Of a stretch of 64,000 bases of DNA, positions 25,670 through 35,312 are shown piece by piece (positions within the stretch are counted from its first letter, which is position 1; each line of letters begins with the position of its first letter). The notes below the pieces were generated by a model. That model had not been told where the DNA came from. It was given only the letters and a program-made list of their open reading frames with translations, and ran no database searches. The position numbers and the translations under genes were made by a program. Source of the stretch: an uncultured Desulfobacter sp. (GTDB lineage: Bacteria > Desulfobacterota > Desulfobacteria > Desulfobacterales > Desulfobacteraceae). The stretch lies in the NCBI RefSeq assembly GCF_963677125.1, contig NZ_OY781882.1:5168501-5232500 (forward strand). The letters run 5' to 3'.

Positions 25670-26698
25670 TCACAATGAAATGTGTTTTCTGACCCGGGGG
25701 CCTGCTATGTTGGCAACGCTCAGGGGCAGCCTTTGCCAGGGGCTGATGGATAGGGTCTCCCCCGGAGATCTGTGGCGATCCCCTGCCCAGGTATACCAGG
25801 AGAGCGGGGTTTGCTGTGGTCCCCACTGCTGTTTGAACCGAAAGGTAGAGGCGCCTTTGGAGGACCGTCCCATGTCAAAAATGTCAAGGTTTAGGGTGCA
25901 GGCCAGGCGGATCATCTGCCAGTACAGCAGCATATTGGTGTTCAGGGACCGGAACTGCCTGAGGGATGAGGCCCAGGGATTGACCAGCCTGTTTTTGAAT
26001 CGAAAAACAAAACCCGCGGCTGCCGGCATTCCCCTGTGATATATCACGCAGATGAATGCCTGACCCGGGAAGACCGAAAAGATGGTTTTAAAAAAACAGA
26101 GGGCATGGACAGGGGAGCCCAGATCCCTCATATTTCTGGCAAACACCTTATAAAATGCCGGTAGAAGCTTGACTCCGCCGATATCCCAGGTCAATCCGTT
26201 TTTTATCCCTTTATTGATCTGGCTTCTGAGCTTGGCTGGAAAGGCGGCCAGCATCTGACGGGGATCAGGTGCCATGGCAATGGTCAGCCCTGTCTTTTCG
26301 GTGAAAATTTTAGGACGACGGCCCGTAAGGGTCAGCCCGGATAGATCAAAATTGCTATCCTGCCGGACGTTTAACCCGGCGCTGTTTTTACAATCAAGGC
26401 TTGTCCATGCCTTTTCCAGGAGAAATTGTCCGGCTTTTTGACTTTTGGCCACAATGCCGGCATGGTCGAAAAAGGGGATGGAGATATATTCCGGCGGATA
26501 AAAAGGACGGCTGAATCGGAACAGGGGAACCAGGGCCGCTATGCTACCCTTTTCCACGGCTGCCAGGTAAATCGGCTTGTGTTGATAAACAGACGCGATC
26601 ACCCGTCGCCAACCAAAAAGGTGGGTAAAAGCCGCGTACGGGTGTCCCATCACAAAGCGGTCCCATTCAACAGGATTATCTGTTATTTTTAACTGCAT
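25670..26698 (-). CDS. FemAB-like acyltransferase (GNAT fold)
   Basis: The 342-residue protein resembles FemAB-related acyltransferases of surface-polysaccharide loci: AAFTHLFGWRRVIASVYQHKPIYLAAVEKG at the N-terminus, LVPLFRFSRPFYPPEYISIPF, and MPAAAGFVFRFKNRLVNPWASSLR followed by NMLLYWQMIRLAC. Members transfer amino-acyl or acyl groups in peptidoglycan or exopolysaccharide systems. It overlaps the end of the GGDEF/EAL gene by 10 bases and is followed by the deacetylase-like gene, indicating a three-gene operon under cyclic-di-GMP-linked control. The precise donor is unknown. Confidence 0.75.
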   Translation of the reverse strand: MQLKITDNPVEWDRFVMGHPYAAFTHLFGWRRVIASVYQHKPIYLAAVEKGSIAALVPLFRFSRPFYPPEYISIPFFDHAGIVAKSQKAGQFLLEKAWTSLDCKNSAGLNVRQDSNFDLSGLTLTGRRPKIFTEKTGLTIAMAPDPRQMLAAFPAKLRSQINKGIKNGLTWDIGGVKLLPAFYKVFARNMRDLGSPVHALCFFKTIFSVFPGQAFICVIYHRGMPAAAGFVFRFKNRLVNPWASSLRQFRSLNTNMLLYWQMIRLACTLNLDIFDMGRSSKGASTFRFKQQWGPQQTPLSWYTWAGDRHRSPGETLSISPWQRLPLSVANIAGPRVRKHISL

Positions 26699-28860
26699 GT
26701 CCCGGGGCTTTTTTGGGGGGAACCTTCCATATGCGGTGAATCAGGTTTTGAAAGCGGTTCAGGCTTTGAGAATAGATAGCCTTGAATTATTTTAAGGGAA
26801 GTGGTGCTGATTTTTTCAAGTTGCTTTTTATTTTCAACCCCTTCAGCCACAATGGAATATCCAAAGTTTTTAGCGATATTACACAAGGTGTCAAACATGT
26901 AAAAGGCTTTTTCATCATCAAGGATCTGGCCCACAAAACTTTTATCTATTTTAATTTCATCGGGTTGGATGTTCATCAGATAATTTAAAGAAGAGTAGCC
27001 CGTTCCAAAATCATCAATGGAAACTTTGACAAACAATTCGCGAAGTTTTGTTATAATTCTATGAATTTCCTTATAGTCTGCGATGAAAACATCTTCGGTT
27101 ATTTCAAGAATTAATTTGTGTGGCGGGATATGATGTTTATTTATGGCCCGCTCAACTTTGGCGGTAAAATTTTTTTCCATGAAACATAGGGGTGAAATAT
27201 TAATGGATATGGTCAGGTCGGCATCGTATTTCATGACCAAATCTTGATAATCGCTCAACACTTTATCGATCATATAATCGGTAAACTCCGTGATCAGATT
27301 AAGCTGATTTATGTACGGAATAAACACATTGGGCGGCACGAAACCCAGTTCACTGGAAATCCATCGAGCCAAAGCTTCAACACCCACAACCTTTTCGGTG
27401 GTGAAATCAACCTGCGTCTGGTAGTAAGGAATGATCTCTTTTTCTGAAATGGCCTTGCCCAGATGCCGGCGCATGGCAAGTTCGTTTTCCACCCGCTCTT
27501 TCATGGACTCTTCAAAGAGCGTTATTGATAGATCCTGCTTTTCTCTGGCAGTCCGCATTGCGGTTGTCGTCTCTTCGTATAACGTCTCAAAGGATTTATT
27601 CCGACCGTCGTACATGGTCAAGGCGAGGTAGATATCAAGCATCTGGTTGTAACCGTTTTCTATGACGTATTGTTGGCTTTTCTCTCTGATTTCCTGTAAT
27701 AGCGGATAGATACGTTGTTGCTCAACCGCTTCTATCCAGATCGAAAATTCATTACTTCCCGTTCGTGCCGGATAATTATTATCTTTTTTGTATTGGCGCA
27801 GATATTTACCTAAAAGCCCCAATACTTTGTCTCCCTGCTCATACCCCAAGGTCAAATTAATCAACTTTAGCCCCATGATGTCCAGTTGGGCCAGATAGCC
27901 AAAATTGCATCCATTGCTCAGCCTTTGGTCAACATACTCTTTCATGCCGTTTCGATTGGGAAGCAATGTAAGCTCATCGTTGTAGGCAAGGTAGGTCAAG
28001 CGATCATTCTTGATGGTGATTTTACGTTCGGCCTTTTCAAGGGATGCAATCATGGTGTTGTAACCGTCAATCAATATTTTGGTCTCATCATTATAATTGC
28101 CGGGAGGGATTGATTGATAGCGGCCTTCAGTGACATTTTTCATGCCGCTTGCGATATCAAGTACCGGTTTTGTTGCGGATTTGATATATTTTGTACCGAT
28201 ATAACCAGTAAAAAATACCAATATAACGGTGACAAGTACGATCGTATAAAGAATTTCGGTTGCTTCATTTACAAAATCTAATTCATATGCCGTTGACGCA
28301 ACAATCCATTCCCAGTCCGGGCTATAAGCGACATAGGAAATTTTTTTGCCGATTTTGTTGGAGTGGGGTAAACGCCAGGCATAATAGGTATATCCGCCAC
28401 CTTTGAGTGCTGTCTCTATCTGTTCTTTAACAATATAATGCCCAGCGTTATTAAGGTCGGTGACGTCCAATACGTTCTGCCCTTCCAGGGTAGGATGCAA
28501 GACTTCAATGCCTTTTTTATCGTAAATGATAAAATATCCATGTTCACTTAAGTCAATATTACCATGCAGATCTCTTGTACCGTCAGACTTCATGGGGCCG
28601 GCTAAAAAGGTTTTAATCGTCTCCTGTGCCGCTGCTTTAGATATTAATCCAGCCTGAACTTTATCATATTCCGAATGAATCAGGGCCAATGCCTGGACAA
28701 CACTGTTTTTGAGAACAACCTTACCTTTTTCGGCGAGTGCCTTTTTAGTGATTTGATAACTGGAAATGCCTATAAGGGATGTAGCGATGATTAAAATGAA
28801 TAAAAATATTGATATTAGCTTGCGGTTAAACGATTTCCTATATTCGCTTACAAGTTTCAA
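26689..28860 (-). CDS. Cache-HAMP-GGDEF-EAL cyclic-di-GMP phosphodiesterase
   Basis: The 723-residue inner-membrane protein has an N-terminal helix (residues 15-35), a Cache-type periplasmic sensor (about 40-195, with HPTLEGQNVLD), a second helix (about 200-222) and HAMP. A GGDEF domain follows whose signature is degenerate (ARTGSNEFSIWIE), so it probably lacks cyclase activity. The EAL domain has intact motifs: VEALARW, ISINISP, LEITEDV, IDDFGTGYSS, IDKSFV and VAEGVE. It should hydrolyse cyclic-di-GMP in response to an external ligand. It is the first gene of an operon with a FemAB-like and a deacetylase-like protein. Confidence 0.92.
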   Translation of the reverse strand: MKLVSEYRKSFNRKLISIFLFILIIATSLIGISSYQITKKALAEKGKVVLKNSVVQALALIHSEYDKVQAGLISKAAAQETIKTFLAGPMKSDGTRDLHGNIDLSEHGYFIIYDKKGIEVLHPTLEGQNVLDVTDLNNAGHYIVKEQIETALKGGGYTYYAWRLPHSNKIGKKISYVAYSPDWEWIVASTAYELDFVNEATEILYTIVLVTVILVFFTGYIGTKYIKSATKPVLDIASGMKNVTEGRYQSIPPGNYNDETKILIDGYNTMIASLEKAERKITIKNDRLTYLAYNDELTLLPNRNGMKEYVDQRLSNGCNFGYLAQLDIMGLKLINLTLGYEQGDKVLGLLGKYLRQYKKDNNYPARTGSNEFSIWIEAVEQQRIYPLLQEIREKSQQYVIENGYNQMLDIYLALTMYDGRNKSFETLYEETTTAMRTAREKQDLSITLFEESMKERVENELAMRRHLGKAISEKEIIPYYQTQVDFTTEKVVGVEALARWISSELGFVPPNVFIPYINQLNLITEFTDYMIDKVLSDYQDLVMKYDADLTISINISPLCFMEKNFTAKVERAINKHHIPPHKLILEITEDVFIADYKEIHRIITKLRELFVKVSIDDFGTGYSSLNYLMNIQPDEIKIDKSFVGQILDDEKAFYMFDTLCNIAKNFGYSIVAEGVENKKQLEKISTTSLKIIQGYLFSKPEPLSKPDSPHMEGSPQKSPGTCS

Positions 28861-29243
28861 GCGCCGCTCCTCATTCAGATAATTGATTTTAATCTATATA
28901 ATTACCATGATTCGGTGCTGTCGGCATAGCCTTTTTATACGATTGGGTACGGATAGCGGCTCTTTGGAGCCGGTCTACCCGGCAAGTTGACACATATGTC
29001 GACTATGGATATATTTACCGCAATACCGTATGCGAAATAAACTTAATGGCGTCTAAAAGTCTCAGTCACCGCGCTATGATTCATGATAAAGTGTTTGATT
29101 TGCTATATGTATGCCTTTTCTGTGAAGATTTTTGTTTGGCTGGTCGATTGGATTATCTACGGATTCATTAAAATGACGTTTGAGGTTTAGGCGGGAAAGC
29201 AACTGCGAATTGTTGCAATCTGTTCGCTAGAGGAGAACAGTTC
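28861..29243. other. divergent control region, 383 bases
   Basis: No gene is visible. It contains a well-formed promoter for the TRAP-type gene (28987-29015) and must also contain that of the GGDEF/EAL gene. The leader before the TRAP gene is about 220 bases long, and I see no recognised riboswitch in it. Confidence 0.5.
28987..29015 (+). promoter_or_regulatory. sigma70-type promoter with overlapping palindrome
   Basis: TTGACA (28987-28992) and TATATT (29010-29015) have a 17-base spacer. The inverted pair GTTGAC and GTCGAC with six bases between them (28986-29003) covers the -35 box and is a plausible operator. Confidence 0.65.
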
Positions 29244-30275
29244 ATGAAGAAAATCGTTTTTATGTTTGTTTGTATATCTATGATTTTATTTGGTGCCCTG
29301 TGTGAGGTCGGCATTGCCTATGAAATGAAAATCGCCATCGGCAATCCGGCAAAAGAGAATCATTTTGGATGGACGCCTTTTGTGGTATTTAAAAATGAGG
29401 TGGAGCGTCGTTCACAAGGTCGACTTAAAGTAAAGCTTTACTCCCAGACTTTGGGGGCGTCATCTTCTGATAAGATCGAAACCATCCTTGACGGTCTGGT
29501 TGATGCCCGTGATTCTGCTGACGGGCATTTGGCCACAATCTATCCACCCATTCAGGTACTGTCTATTCCCTATCTTTTTAGTGAACGGGAAATTGTTTGG
29601 GAGGTGCTTGACGGTCCGTTTGGGCAACGGCTTATAGACGATATGGCCCAAAAAACAGGTTTACGTCCGTTGTACTGGATAGAAAATGGCGGATTTCGGC
29701 ACTATTCCAACAATAAACGTGCCATCCATTCTCCCGCCGACATGAAGGGGCTCAGGATCAGGACCATGGAAAGTCCGTTGCATATGAAAATTGTATCCGA
29801 TCTTGGGGGAAGAGCCGTACCCCTGGCCTGGGCTGATGTTTCTCGGGCTATTGAATTCGGTATTGTGGACGGTCAGGAAAATTCCATTGGAACTTTTATG
29901 ATCCCCCATTTGGAAAATATCCAGTCCCATATCATTTTGGATGGCCATGTTTACGGAACTTACACGCTATTAATGAGTGAACGATGGTATCAGTCTCTTC
30001 CGGATGATCTTAAGACCGTTATCAATCATGCAAAATTGGTCTCTGCTGAAGTGAACCGCAAACTGGCTGTCGCCAATGAAACCGAGGGGCTTAATTATTT
30101 GAAAGCCCATGGGGTGACAATCTATAAACCTTCGGCAGAGCAACTGCAGTTATTTCGGCAGAAGACACAGGCGTCGGCCATTGACTGGCTCAATGCAAAC
30201 GTTGGTCAAGAATGGGTCCAAGCTGTACTGGATGCCGTATTGAAAGCAAAAAAAAAACTGGAATACCGAAAGTGA
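29244..30275 (+). CDS. TRAP-type periplasmic solute-binding protein (DctP family)
   Basis: The 343-residue protein has a cleaved signal peptide (about residues 1-27, ending near GIAYE). The DctP fold follows with WTPFVVFKNEVERRSQGRLKV, LDGLVDARDS, IPYLFSERE, the carboxylate-binding LRIRTMESPLHMKI and PLAWADVSRAIEFGIVDGQENS. It would bind an organic acid in the periplasm. No TRAP permease genes adjoin. Instead a hybrid histidine kinase begins 25 bases downstream, so it probably presents the ligand to that kinase. GAGGAG precedes the ATG. Confidence 0.9.
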   Translation: MKKIVFMFVCISMILFGALCEVGIAYEMKIAIGNPAKENHFGWTPFVVFKNEVERRSQGRLKVKLYSQTLGASSSDKIETILDGLVDARDSADGHLATIYPPIQVLSIPYLFSEREIVWEVLDGPFGQRLIDDMAQKTGLRPLYWIENGGFRHYSNNKRAIHSPADMKGLRIRTMESPLHMKIVSDLGGRAVPLAWADVSRAIEFGIVDGQENSIGTFMIPHLENIQSHIILDGHVYGTYTLLMSERWYQSLPDDLKTVINHAKLVSAEVNRKLAVANETEGLNYLKAHGVTIYKPSAEQLQLFRQKTQASAIDWLNANVGQEWVQAVLDAVLKAKKKLEYRK

Positions 30276-30300
30276 ATTAAATGATCCGGATTTATGGACA

Positions 30301-32619
30301 GTGCAAGTATTGAAAAAAGAAAAAGGAAACCACCGCTCTATGTTTCAAAGCTTGCATATGAAAATTATGGGGATCATCGGCTCGATTATCCTGATCGCCA
30401 TCTGTACGGCTACGTCCTTTTATGTTCTGGAGATTAAGAAAAATTATCTTGAAACAATTGAGTGGCGATCCGTCACCCTGGCCCAGAGTATTCGTGTTCA
30501 TTTGATCGGCAGATATGAAATGTCCAAAGAGTTTGCCGATATAAATTTAATTCTTGAATCTGCTTACCTGGAATGCAAACAGCTGTTTGATGCCAATCGG
30601 CATTTGAATGTCTCTTTTGTCTGCGTGCTCAGCAAAACCGGAGACGTGATCATCCACAATGACAAAGGGTTCTGGAAAAAGCGGTTTGGACATCCGGCGT
30701 TGCTCCAGGCACTTGGGACGGGAAAAATCCAGACCGTTCCGGTTGAAGAAAATTATCATACCCTGATTCCCGTGAGAACCGGCGAGGGCGTACAACTTGG
30801 GATAATTGATATGGGATTTCCCAAATATGTGGTGCATCAAAAGATAACGAATGCCCTAAGCCGGGCTGTGATTTTGAGTCTGGTTCTGTTTATTTCCGCC
30901 TTTATTTTAACTTGGCTTTTTGTCAGGAAAGTGGTCACCCGCCCCATGAACCGACTGATTGATGCGACCTCCCAGATTGCCGGGGGGAATTTGATTGGGG
31001 ATATTTATCATTCTTCGACCCGGGATTTCAGGATTTTGGCTGTCAGCCTGACCCGCATGCGGGATTCTATACGCCGGAGCATGGCTGACCTGGAACAGAA
31101 AAATCAGGAGGTCAAAGCCTTGATTGCCTGTTCCCCTGTAGCCCTTTTCGGCATTGATTTATCATGTTTTGTGTCCATCTGGACAGCATCTGCAGAACGA
31201 TTATTTAACTGGCAGGCAAGTGAAGTGCTGGGCCAAAAACTTCCCATGGTTCCCGAAGAAGAGGTTGAACGGTTTGATAACCTTTTTCAAAAGGTTCGCA
31301 AAGGCAGTGTTCTTATGGGATGTGAGCTCATGCTGCGGTGTAAGGACGGCTCCCTTTTTCATGGGGCGCTTTCATCTGCCCCCATCCGGGACGGCGGCGG
31401 CCAAATCGTCGGCGTGATGGGTACTGTGGAGGATATTTCACAACGTATTGAACGGGAAAAGAGCCATCAAAAGGTTCAGGCGCAATTGATCCAGGCCCAG
31501 AAAATGGAATCCGTGGGGCGGCTTGCAGGGGGGGTGGCCCATGATTATAACAATACCCTGGGCGTTATTCTTGGTTATGCGGAAATGATCCTGGAACAGT
31601 TGAATCCGGACGATCCCAAATGTGACGACCTTCAAGAAATCGTCAAAGCCACCCTGCATTCCGCAGACATTACCCGCCAGTTGCTGACCTTCGCCCGGAA
31701 ACAGACCATTTCACCTACAATTCTTGATTTGAATGAGCAGGTGGGAAACATGCTTAAGATGCTCAAACGTCTGATCGGGGAAAATATTGAACTGAAATGG
31801 ATACCCGGGAACAATCTTGGGACAGTGAAAATGGACACGACACAGATTAATCAAATTTTGGCCAATCTGTGTATCAATGCCAGGGATGCCATAAACGATA
31901 CTGGGTGTATCACCATTGAAAGCCGTCCTGCCACCATTGATGACGCCTATTGTGTCAATAACCCGTGGTTTAAACCCGGGCGGTATGCCCGTCTTTCGGT
32001 CAGTGATACAGGTTCCGGCATGGATAAAGAAACCTTGAAAAAGATTTTTGAACCTTTTTTTACAACCAAAAAAATGGGCGTGGGAACCGGATTAGGCCTT
32101 GCAACGGTTTACGGTATCGTTAAACAGAACAACAGCTTTATTAATGTCTACAGTGAACCGGGCAGGGGCAGCACATTTAATATTTATTTCCCCCGGTATT
32201 CAGCACCGACCGGCAAGGAGACGTCGCGCTCTTCTACAGCTCTCACCGGGCAGGGAGAAACCTTGCTGCTTGTTGAAGATGATACGGCGAATCTGAAAAT
32301 ATACAGACAGATGCTTGAATTATTAGGCTACCGGGTGATTGATACAGAAAATTCTGAGCGTGCTGTTGACATCGCCCGTAACACCAATGAAAATATTCGT
32401 CTTCTTATCACGGATGTCATTATGCCAAAGATGAATGGGAATGAACTCTCCCAAAAGCTTAAGACCATTCTGCCGGATCTGAAAACCTTGTATATGTCCG
32501 GATACACGGCCGATGTCATTGGCGATCAAGGTGTTCTGGATCATGGGGTGAATTTTATCCAAAAACCTTTTTCAAAAAAGGATCTGGCCCAAAAGGTCCG
32601 GGCCGTTCTGGATGAATAA
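30301..32619 (+). CDS. hybrid sensor histidine kinase with receiver domain
   Basis: The 772-residue membrane protein has two helices (about residues 20-45 and 190-215) around a periplasmic domain, then HAMP, a PAS domain (about 275-385) and HisKA with VAHDYNN (His414). The HATPase has NLCINARDAI, SDTGSGM and GTGLGLATV, and a C-terminal receiver has LLITDVIMPKMNG (Asp705). The GTG start at 30301 is used here; ATG 30340 is an alternative with AAAGGA upstream. Its close position after the TRAP-type binding protein suggests the pair forms one sensory unit for an organic acid. The output partner is not adjacent. Confidence 0.9.
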   Translation: MQVLKKEKGNHRSMFQSLHMKIMGIIGSIILIAICTATSFYVLEIKKNYLETIEWRSVTLAQSIRVHLIGRYEMSKEFADINLILESAYLECKQLFDANRHLNVSFVCVLSKTGDVIIHNDKGFWKKRFGHPALLQALGTGKIQTVPVEENYHTLIPVRTGEGVQLGIIDMGFPKYVVHQKITNALSRAVILSLVLFISAFILTWLFVRKVVTRPMNRLIDATSQIAGGNLIGDIYHSSTRDFRILAVSLTRMRDSIRRSMADLEQKNQEVKALIACSPVALFGIDLSCFVSIWTASAERLFNWQASEVLGQKLPMVPEEEVERFDNLFQKVRKGSVLMGCELMLRCKDGSLFHGALSSAPIRDGGGQIVGVMGTVEDISQRIEREKSHQKVQAQLIQAQKMESVGRLAGGVAHDYNNTLGVILGYAEMILEQLNPDDPKCDDLQEIVKATLHSADITRQLLTFARKQTISPTILDLNEQVGNMLKMLKRLIGENIELKWIPGNNLGTVKMDTTQINQILANLCINARDAINDTGCITIESRPATIDDAYCVNNPWFKPGRYARLSVSDTGSGMDKETLKKIFEPFFTTKKMGVGTGLGLATVYGIVKQNNSFINVYSEPGRGSTFNIYFPRYSAPTGKETSRSSTALTGQGETLLLVEDDTANLKIYRQMLELLGYRVIDTENSERAVDIARNTNENIRLLITDVIMPKMNGNELSQKLKTILPDLKTLYMSGYTADVIGDQGVLDHGVNFIQKPFSKKDLAQKVRAVLDE

Positions 32620-32670
32620 TTTTTGTATGAAAGCCTGGGTCGGTATGTTAGGGCGGCACATGGTCGTTAA

Positions 32671-33585
32671 TCATAAAATGGGAAGGATGTATCTGTTTAA
32701 AAAGTATTCAATTCCTGTTTTATTAAAGTGCATATGGTCGTAGAAAAATTTCTTATCCTGCATGCACGATGAACAGTTGATGTAAGATACCCCATCTTTA
32801 CGATCCGCAGTCTCTCGCAAGAATGCATCCACCTCAGACAGACCTGGAAAATCGGGCATCAACAGTGGGAGCATGACATATGTGATTGTGGCACCATGGG
32901 TTTTCGCCAGTCGATTAATGTCATCAACTACATGGCCATATGCGACAAAGCTGTTCTGGTCACACTTTGCCAAGTAATGAAGCCTCGCTTTTTCCATCTT
33001 TTTTTTATCTATTTTTTTCAGTGTGCCGTGGGTCAGTCCGGGGGCTGCATAGCGGGATATCTTTTGCCAGTCCGTGACCGTAATTTTTTGAAGGTAGGAT
33101 GAAAGCCGGTCTAAGGGATAACAGTCCTTGATAAGCTTTAAGAAAATGAACATCTCGAACGGCTCATTCCTGAGAAAGAAATCGTTGTTTTCATTGTTGA
33201 TGGAAGAATAGAAAACAAACGGGTCCACCAGATAAATAATATGATCCGCTGAGTTGCCCTGATTCAGGAAAAAAGAGAGATGAACGTCCATGGGCATCAG
33301 ACCGCCGCCCCCGCCTTTGGACAGGTTGGCCACCTTTTTTCCCAGGACGCTTTCCACCATTTTATGGTTTCCGTCCCGGGAAAGCACCCGCCCCCTTGAG
33401 GTCCCGAGAAAGACGACGGGATAATGTTCGTTTTTTCCAATGGTCAGCAGGTTGGACTCTGTTTCGGCATATGAAAGATGAATATCCCGGTGCCGCCCTG
33501 AAACGCCATAAAGCAGGAGTGTGAGAATAAAAAGATTCAGCACGCCAAAGCTCACTAATTTTATAATAAAGAGTTTTCCGTTCAT
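32671..33585 (-). CDS. SGNH-type/AlgX-like partner of an MBOAT acyltransferase
   Basis: The 304-residue protein has one N-terminal membrane helix (about residues 8-27) and an outer domain with PVVFLGTSRGRVLSR (G-x-S at the usual nucleophile position) and a C-terminal DHMHFNKTGIEYF that supplies the D-x-x-H pair of SGNH esterases. Such proteins work with MBOAT acyltransferases to O-acetylate alginate-like polysaccharides or peptidoglycan. The MBOAT gene lies directly upstream on the same strand, separated only by a family A repeat. The assignment rests on the motifs and the pairing. Confidence 0.7.
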   Translation of the reverse strand: MNGKLFIIKLVSFGVLNLFILTLLLYGVSGRHRDIHLSYAETESNLLTIGKNEHYPVVFLGTSRGRVLSRDGNHKMVESVLGKKVANLSKGGGGGLMPMDVHLSFFLNQGNSADHIIYLVDPFVFYSSINNENNDFFLRNEPFEMFIFLKLIKDCYPLDRLSSYLQKITVTDWQKISRYAAPGLTHGTLKKIDKKKMEKARLHYLAKCDQNSFVAYGHVVDDINRLAKTHGATITYVMLPLLMPDFPGLSEVDAFLRETADRKDGVSYINCSSCMQDKKFFYDHMHFNKTGIEYFLNRYILPIL

Positions 33586-33600
33586 CTTTTTCTTTTATGC

Positions 33601-33657
33601 TTTGTTGTTGGTTGAGCCTGGGTGTTAATAGACCAGGTCGGCCCATGACCGTTATTA
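33601..33657 (+). repeat. family A intergenic repeat
   Basis: TTGAGCCTGG and CCAGGTCGGCCC face each other as an imperfect hairpin, followed by ATGACCGTTATTA. The final TTA is the stop codon (TAA on the minus strand) of the MBOAT gene, so the element defines the end of that protein. Confidence 0.75.
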
Positions 33658-35109
33658 GAATTGAAAATAAATGAATTCCTGTTTTACGCCAAATACCCCT
33701 GAAATCAATACCGACCAGCATGCAACGGTATAGATGGCCCAGCGGACCGTGAGGGGCAGGTTCCCCACCTGTTCTTGCACCCATCCCCGCCGTTCCCACA
33801 TTTCCACACTGAAAAGCAATACAATCATGGCAAGCAAAAACACAAACTGCGGGATGCCCACAATATCGATCCCGGCCTGTTTTAAACCAAAGCCGTCAAT
33901 ATCGATCAAGAACATTTTACGGATAATGGTGAATGCATCCGAGATCGAATTGGCCCGGAAAAATATCCAGGCAAAAGAGACCATGCACATTGTGATTGCC
34001 ACCTGGATCCCTTGATTCAGCCTGGACGCTTTGTTCGGAAACAACCTGTCTGCCAGCCGCCTCTGGAAATGGCGTGTGACGTTCTCTAAAATCAGTATGA
34101 GACCATGCAGAGCGCCCCAGATTACAAATGTCCAGTTCGCCCCGTGCCACAGGCCGCTGACCATAAACGTAATAAAAATATTGTACCGCCATCGCCATAT
34201 TTTCACCCGGTTGCCGCCTAACGGGATATATACATAATCCCGAAACCAGGTGGACAGGGAGATATGCCAGCGTTGCCAGAATTCGTGAAGGGACGTTGAA
34301 AAATAGGGGTGTCTGAAGTTCTCCATTAAGTCATATCCCAAAACCCGGGCGCTGCCCCGGGCCATATCCGTATATCCTGAAAAATCGCAGTAGATCTGGA
34401 CGGTATAAAACAGGGTGGCAATAATGAGTGCAACACCCTGGTAATCCCCCACATGGTTGTAAACACGATTGACATACACGGCAAGATGGTCGGCAATGAC
34501 CATTTTTTTGACAAGTCCCCAGAGTATGAGCCGCAACCCCTGGGTTACGTTCTGATAATCAAAGGCGTGGGGCTGTTTGAATTGGGGCATCAGGTCCCGG
34601 GCCCGGTTGATTGGACCCGAAAGCAACGGGGGGAAAAATGCCGTGAACAAAGCAAACATGTGTAGTTTGCGTTCCGCCGCCACCTTGTCGTTATAAACGT
34701 CCAGAATATAGGCTAGGCTCTGGAATGTATAAAAGGAGATGCCCACCGGAAGGAGCAGTTCAAACATGGGCACATCTTGGTGGATATTCAGTGTCCCAAG
34801 TACACTGGTTGCTGATTTGCTGAAAAAGTTGAAATATTTGAACAGAAAAAGGGTTCCGATGTTTAAAAAAACACCTGTCCACATATACGGTCTTCTTTTT
34901 TCTTTCGGGGTGCCGGACATAAGGCGGCCCAAGGTATAATTAACCAGGGTCGATCCCATAAGAATAAAAATGTATTCGACTTTTGCAAAGGAATAAAAAA
35001 AATAGCTTGATATTAAAAGCAAAAGCCATTTGTAACGATGCGGGGTCAGATAGTAGAGCCCGATTAAAACAGGGAAAAAAATAGCGAATTGGAAGAAGTT
35101 AAATAGCAT
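33655..35109 (-). CDS. MBOAT-family membrane O-acyltransferase (AlgI-like)
   Basis: The 484-residue polytopic protein (about 11-12 membrane helices) has family markers PVGISFYTFQSLAYILDVY, QIYCDFSGYTDMARGSARVLGY, HEFWQRWHISLSTWFRDYVYIPLGGNR and GLWHGANWTFVIWGALHG, the last containing the catalytic His. AlgI-type proteins move acetyl groups across the membrane to polysaccharides or peptidoglycan. Length is usual (about 470-500). Its stop codon lies within the repeat that separates it from the SGNH partner. The polymer is unknown; a beta-helix polysaccharide-active lipoprotein is divergently encoded next door. Confidence 0.92.
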   Translation of the reverse strand: MLFNFFQFAIFFPVLIGLYYLTPHRYKWLLLLISSYFFYSFAKVEYIFILMGSTLVNYTLGRLMSGTPKEKRRPYMWTGVFLNIGTLFLFKYFNFFSKSATSVLGTLNIHQDVPMFELLLPVGISFYTFQSLAYILDVYNDKVAAERKLHMFALFTAFFPPLLSGPINRARDLMPQFKQPHAFDYQNVTQGLRLILWGLVKKMVIADHLAVYVNRVYNHVGDYQGVALIIATLFYTVQIYCDFSGYTDMARGSARVLGYDLMENFRHPYFSTSLHEFWQRWHISLSTWFRDYVYIPLGGNRVKIWRWRYNIFITFMVSGLWHGANWTFVIWGALHGLILILENVTRHFQRRLADRLFPNKASRLNQGIQVAITMCMVSFAWIFFRANSISDAFTIIRKMFLIDIDGFGLKQAGIDIVGIPQFVFLLAMIVLLFSVEMWERRGWVQEQVGNLPLTVRWAIYTVACWSVLISGVFGVKQEFIYFQF

Positions 35110-35188
35110 GGTCGTCCATAACGGGGATTGGGGTCAAGTGGTCAATTGCAGGGGGCACTGAAGGACTATAAAGAGTCTCTTGAACTGA

Positions 35189-35231
35189 GTCAATTGAAAA
35201 ATTGACAACCCTATCCACATACCGATATGAT
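35189..35231 (+). promoter_or_regulatory. promoter with hairpin-like operator upstream of the beta-helix gene
   Basis: TTGACA (35202-35207) and TATGAT (35226-35231) have an 18-base spacer. The inverted pair GTCAATT and AATTGAC (35189-35206) overlaps the -35 box. It places the transcript start near 35238, which argues for the ATG at 35313. Confidence 0.6.
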
Positions 35232-35312
35232 TCACTCGAATGCCTCATATGGCGGCAACTCAACCTTAATGCCCTGTATAATCCCTATCTACCTGGAAAG
35301 GCGGCTCGCACA

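Noticed and set aside
25653..25826. N-terminal extension of the deacetylase-like gene
   Set aside because: It overlaps the FemAB-like gene, lacks a ribosome site and its sequence does not look like protein of the family.
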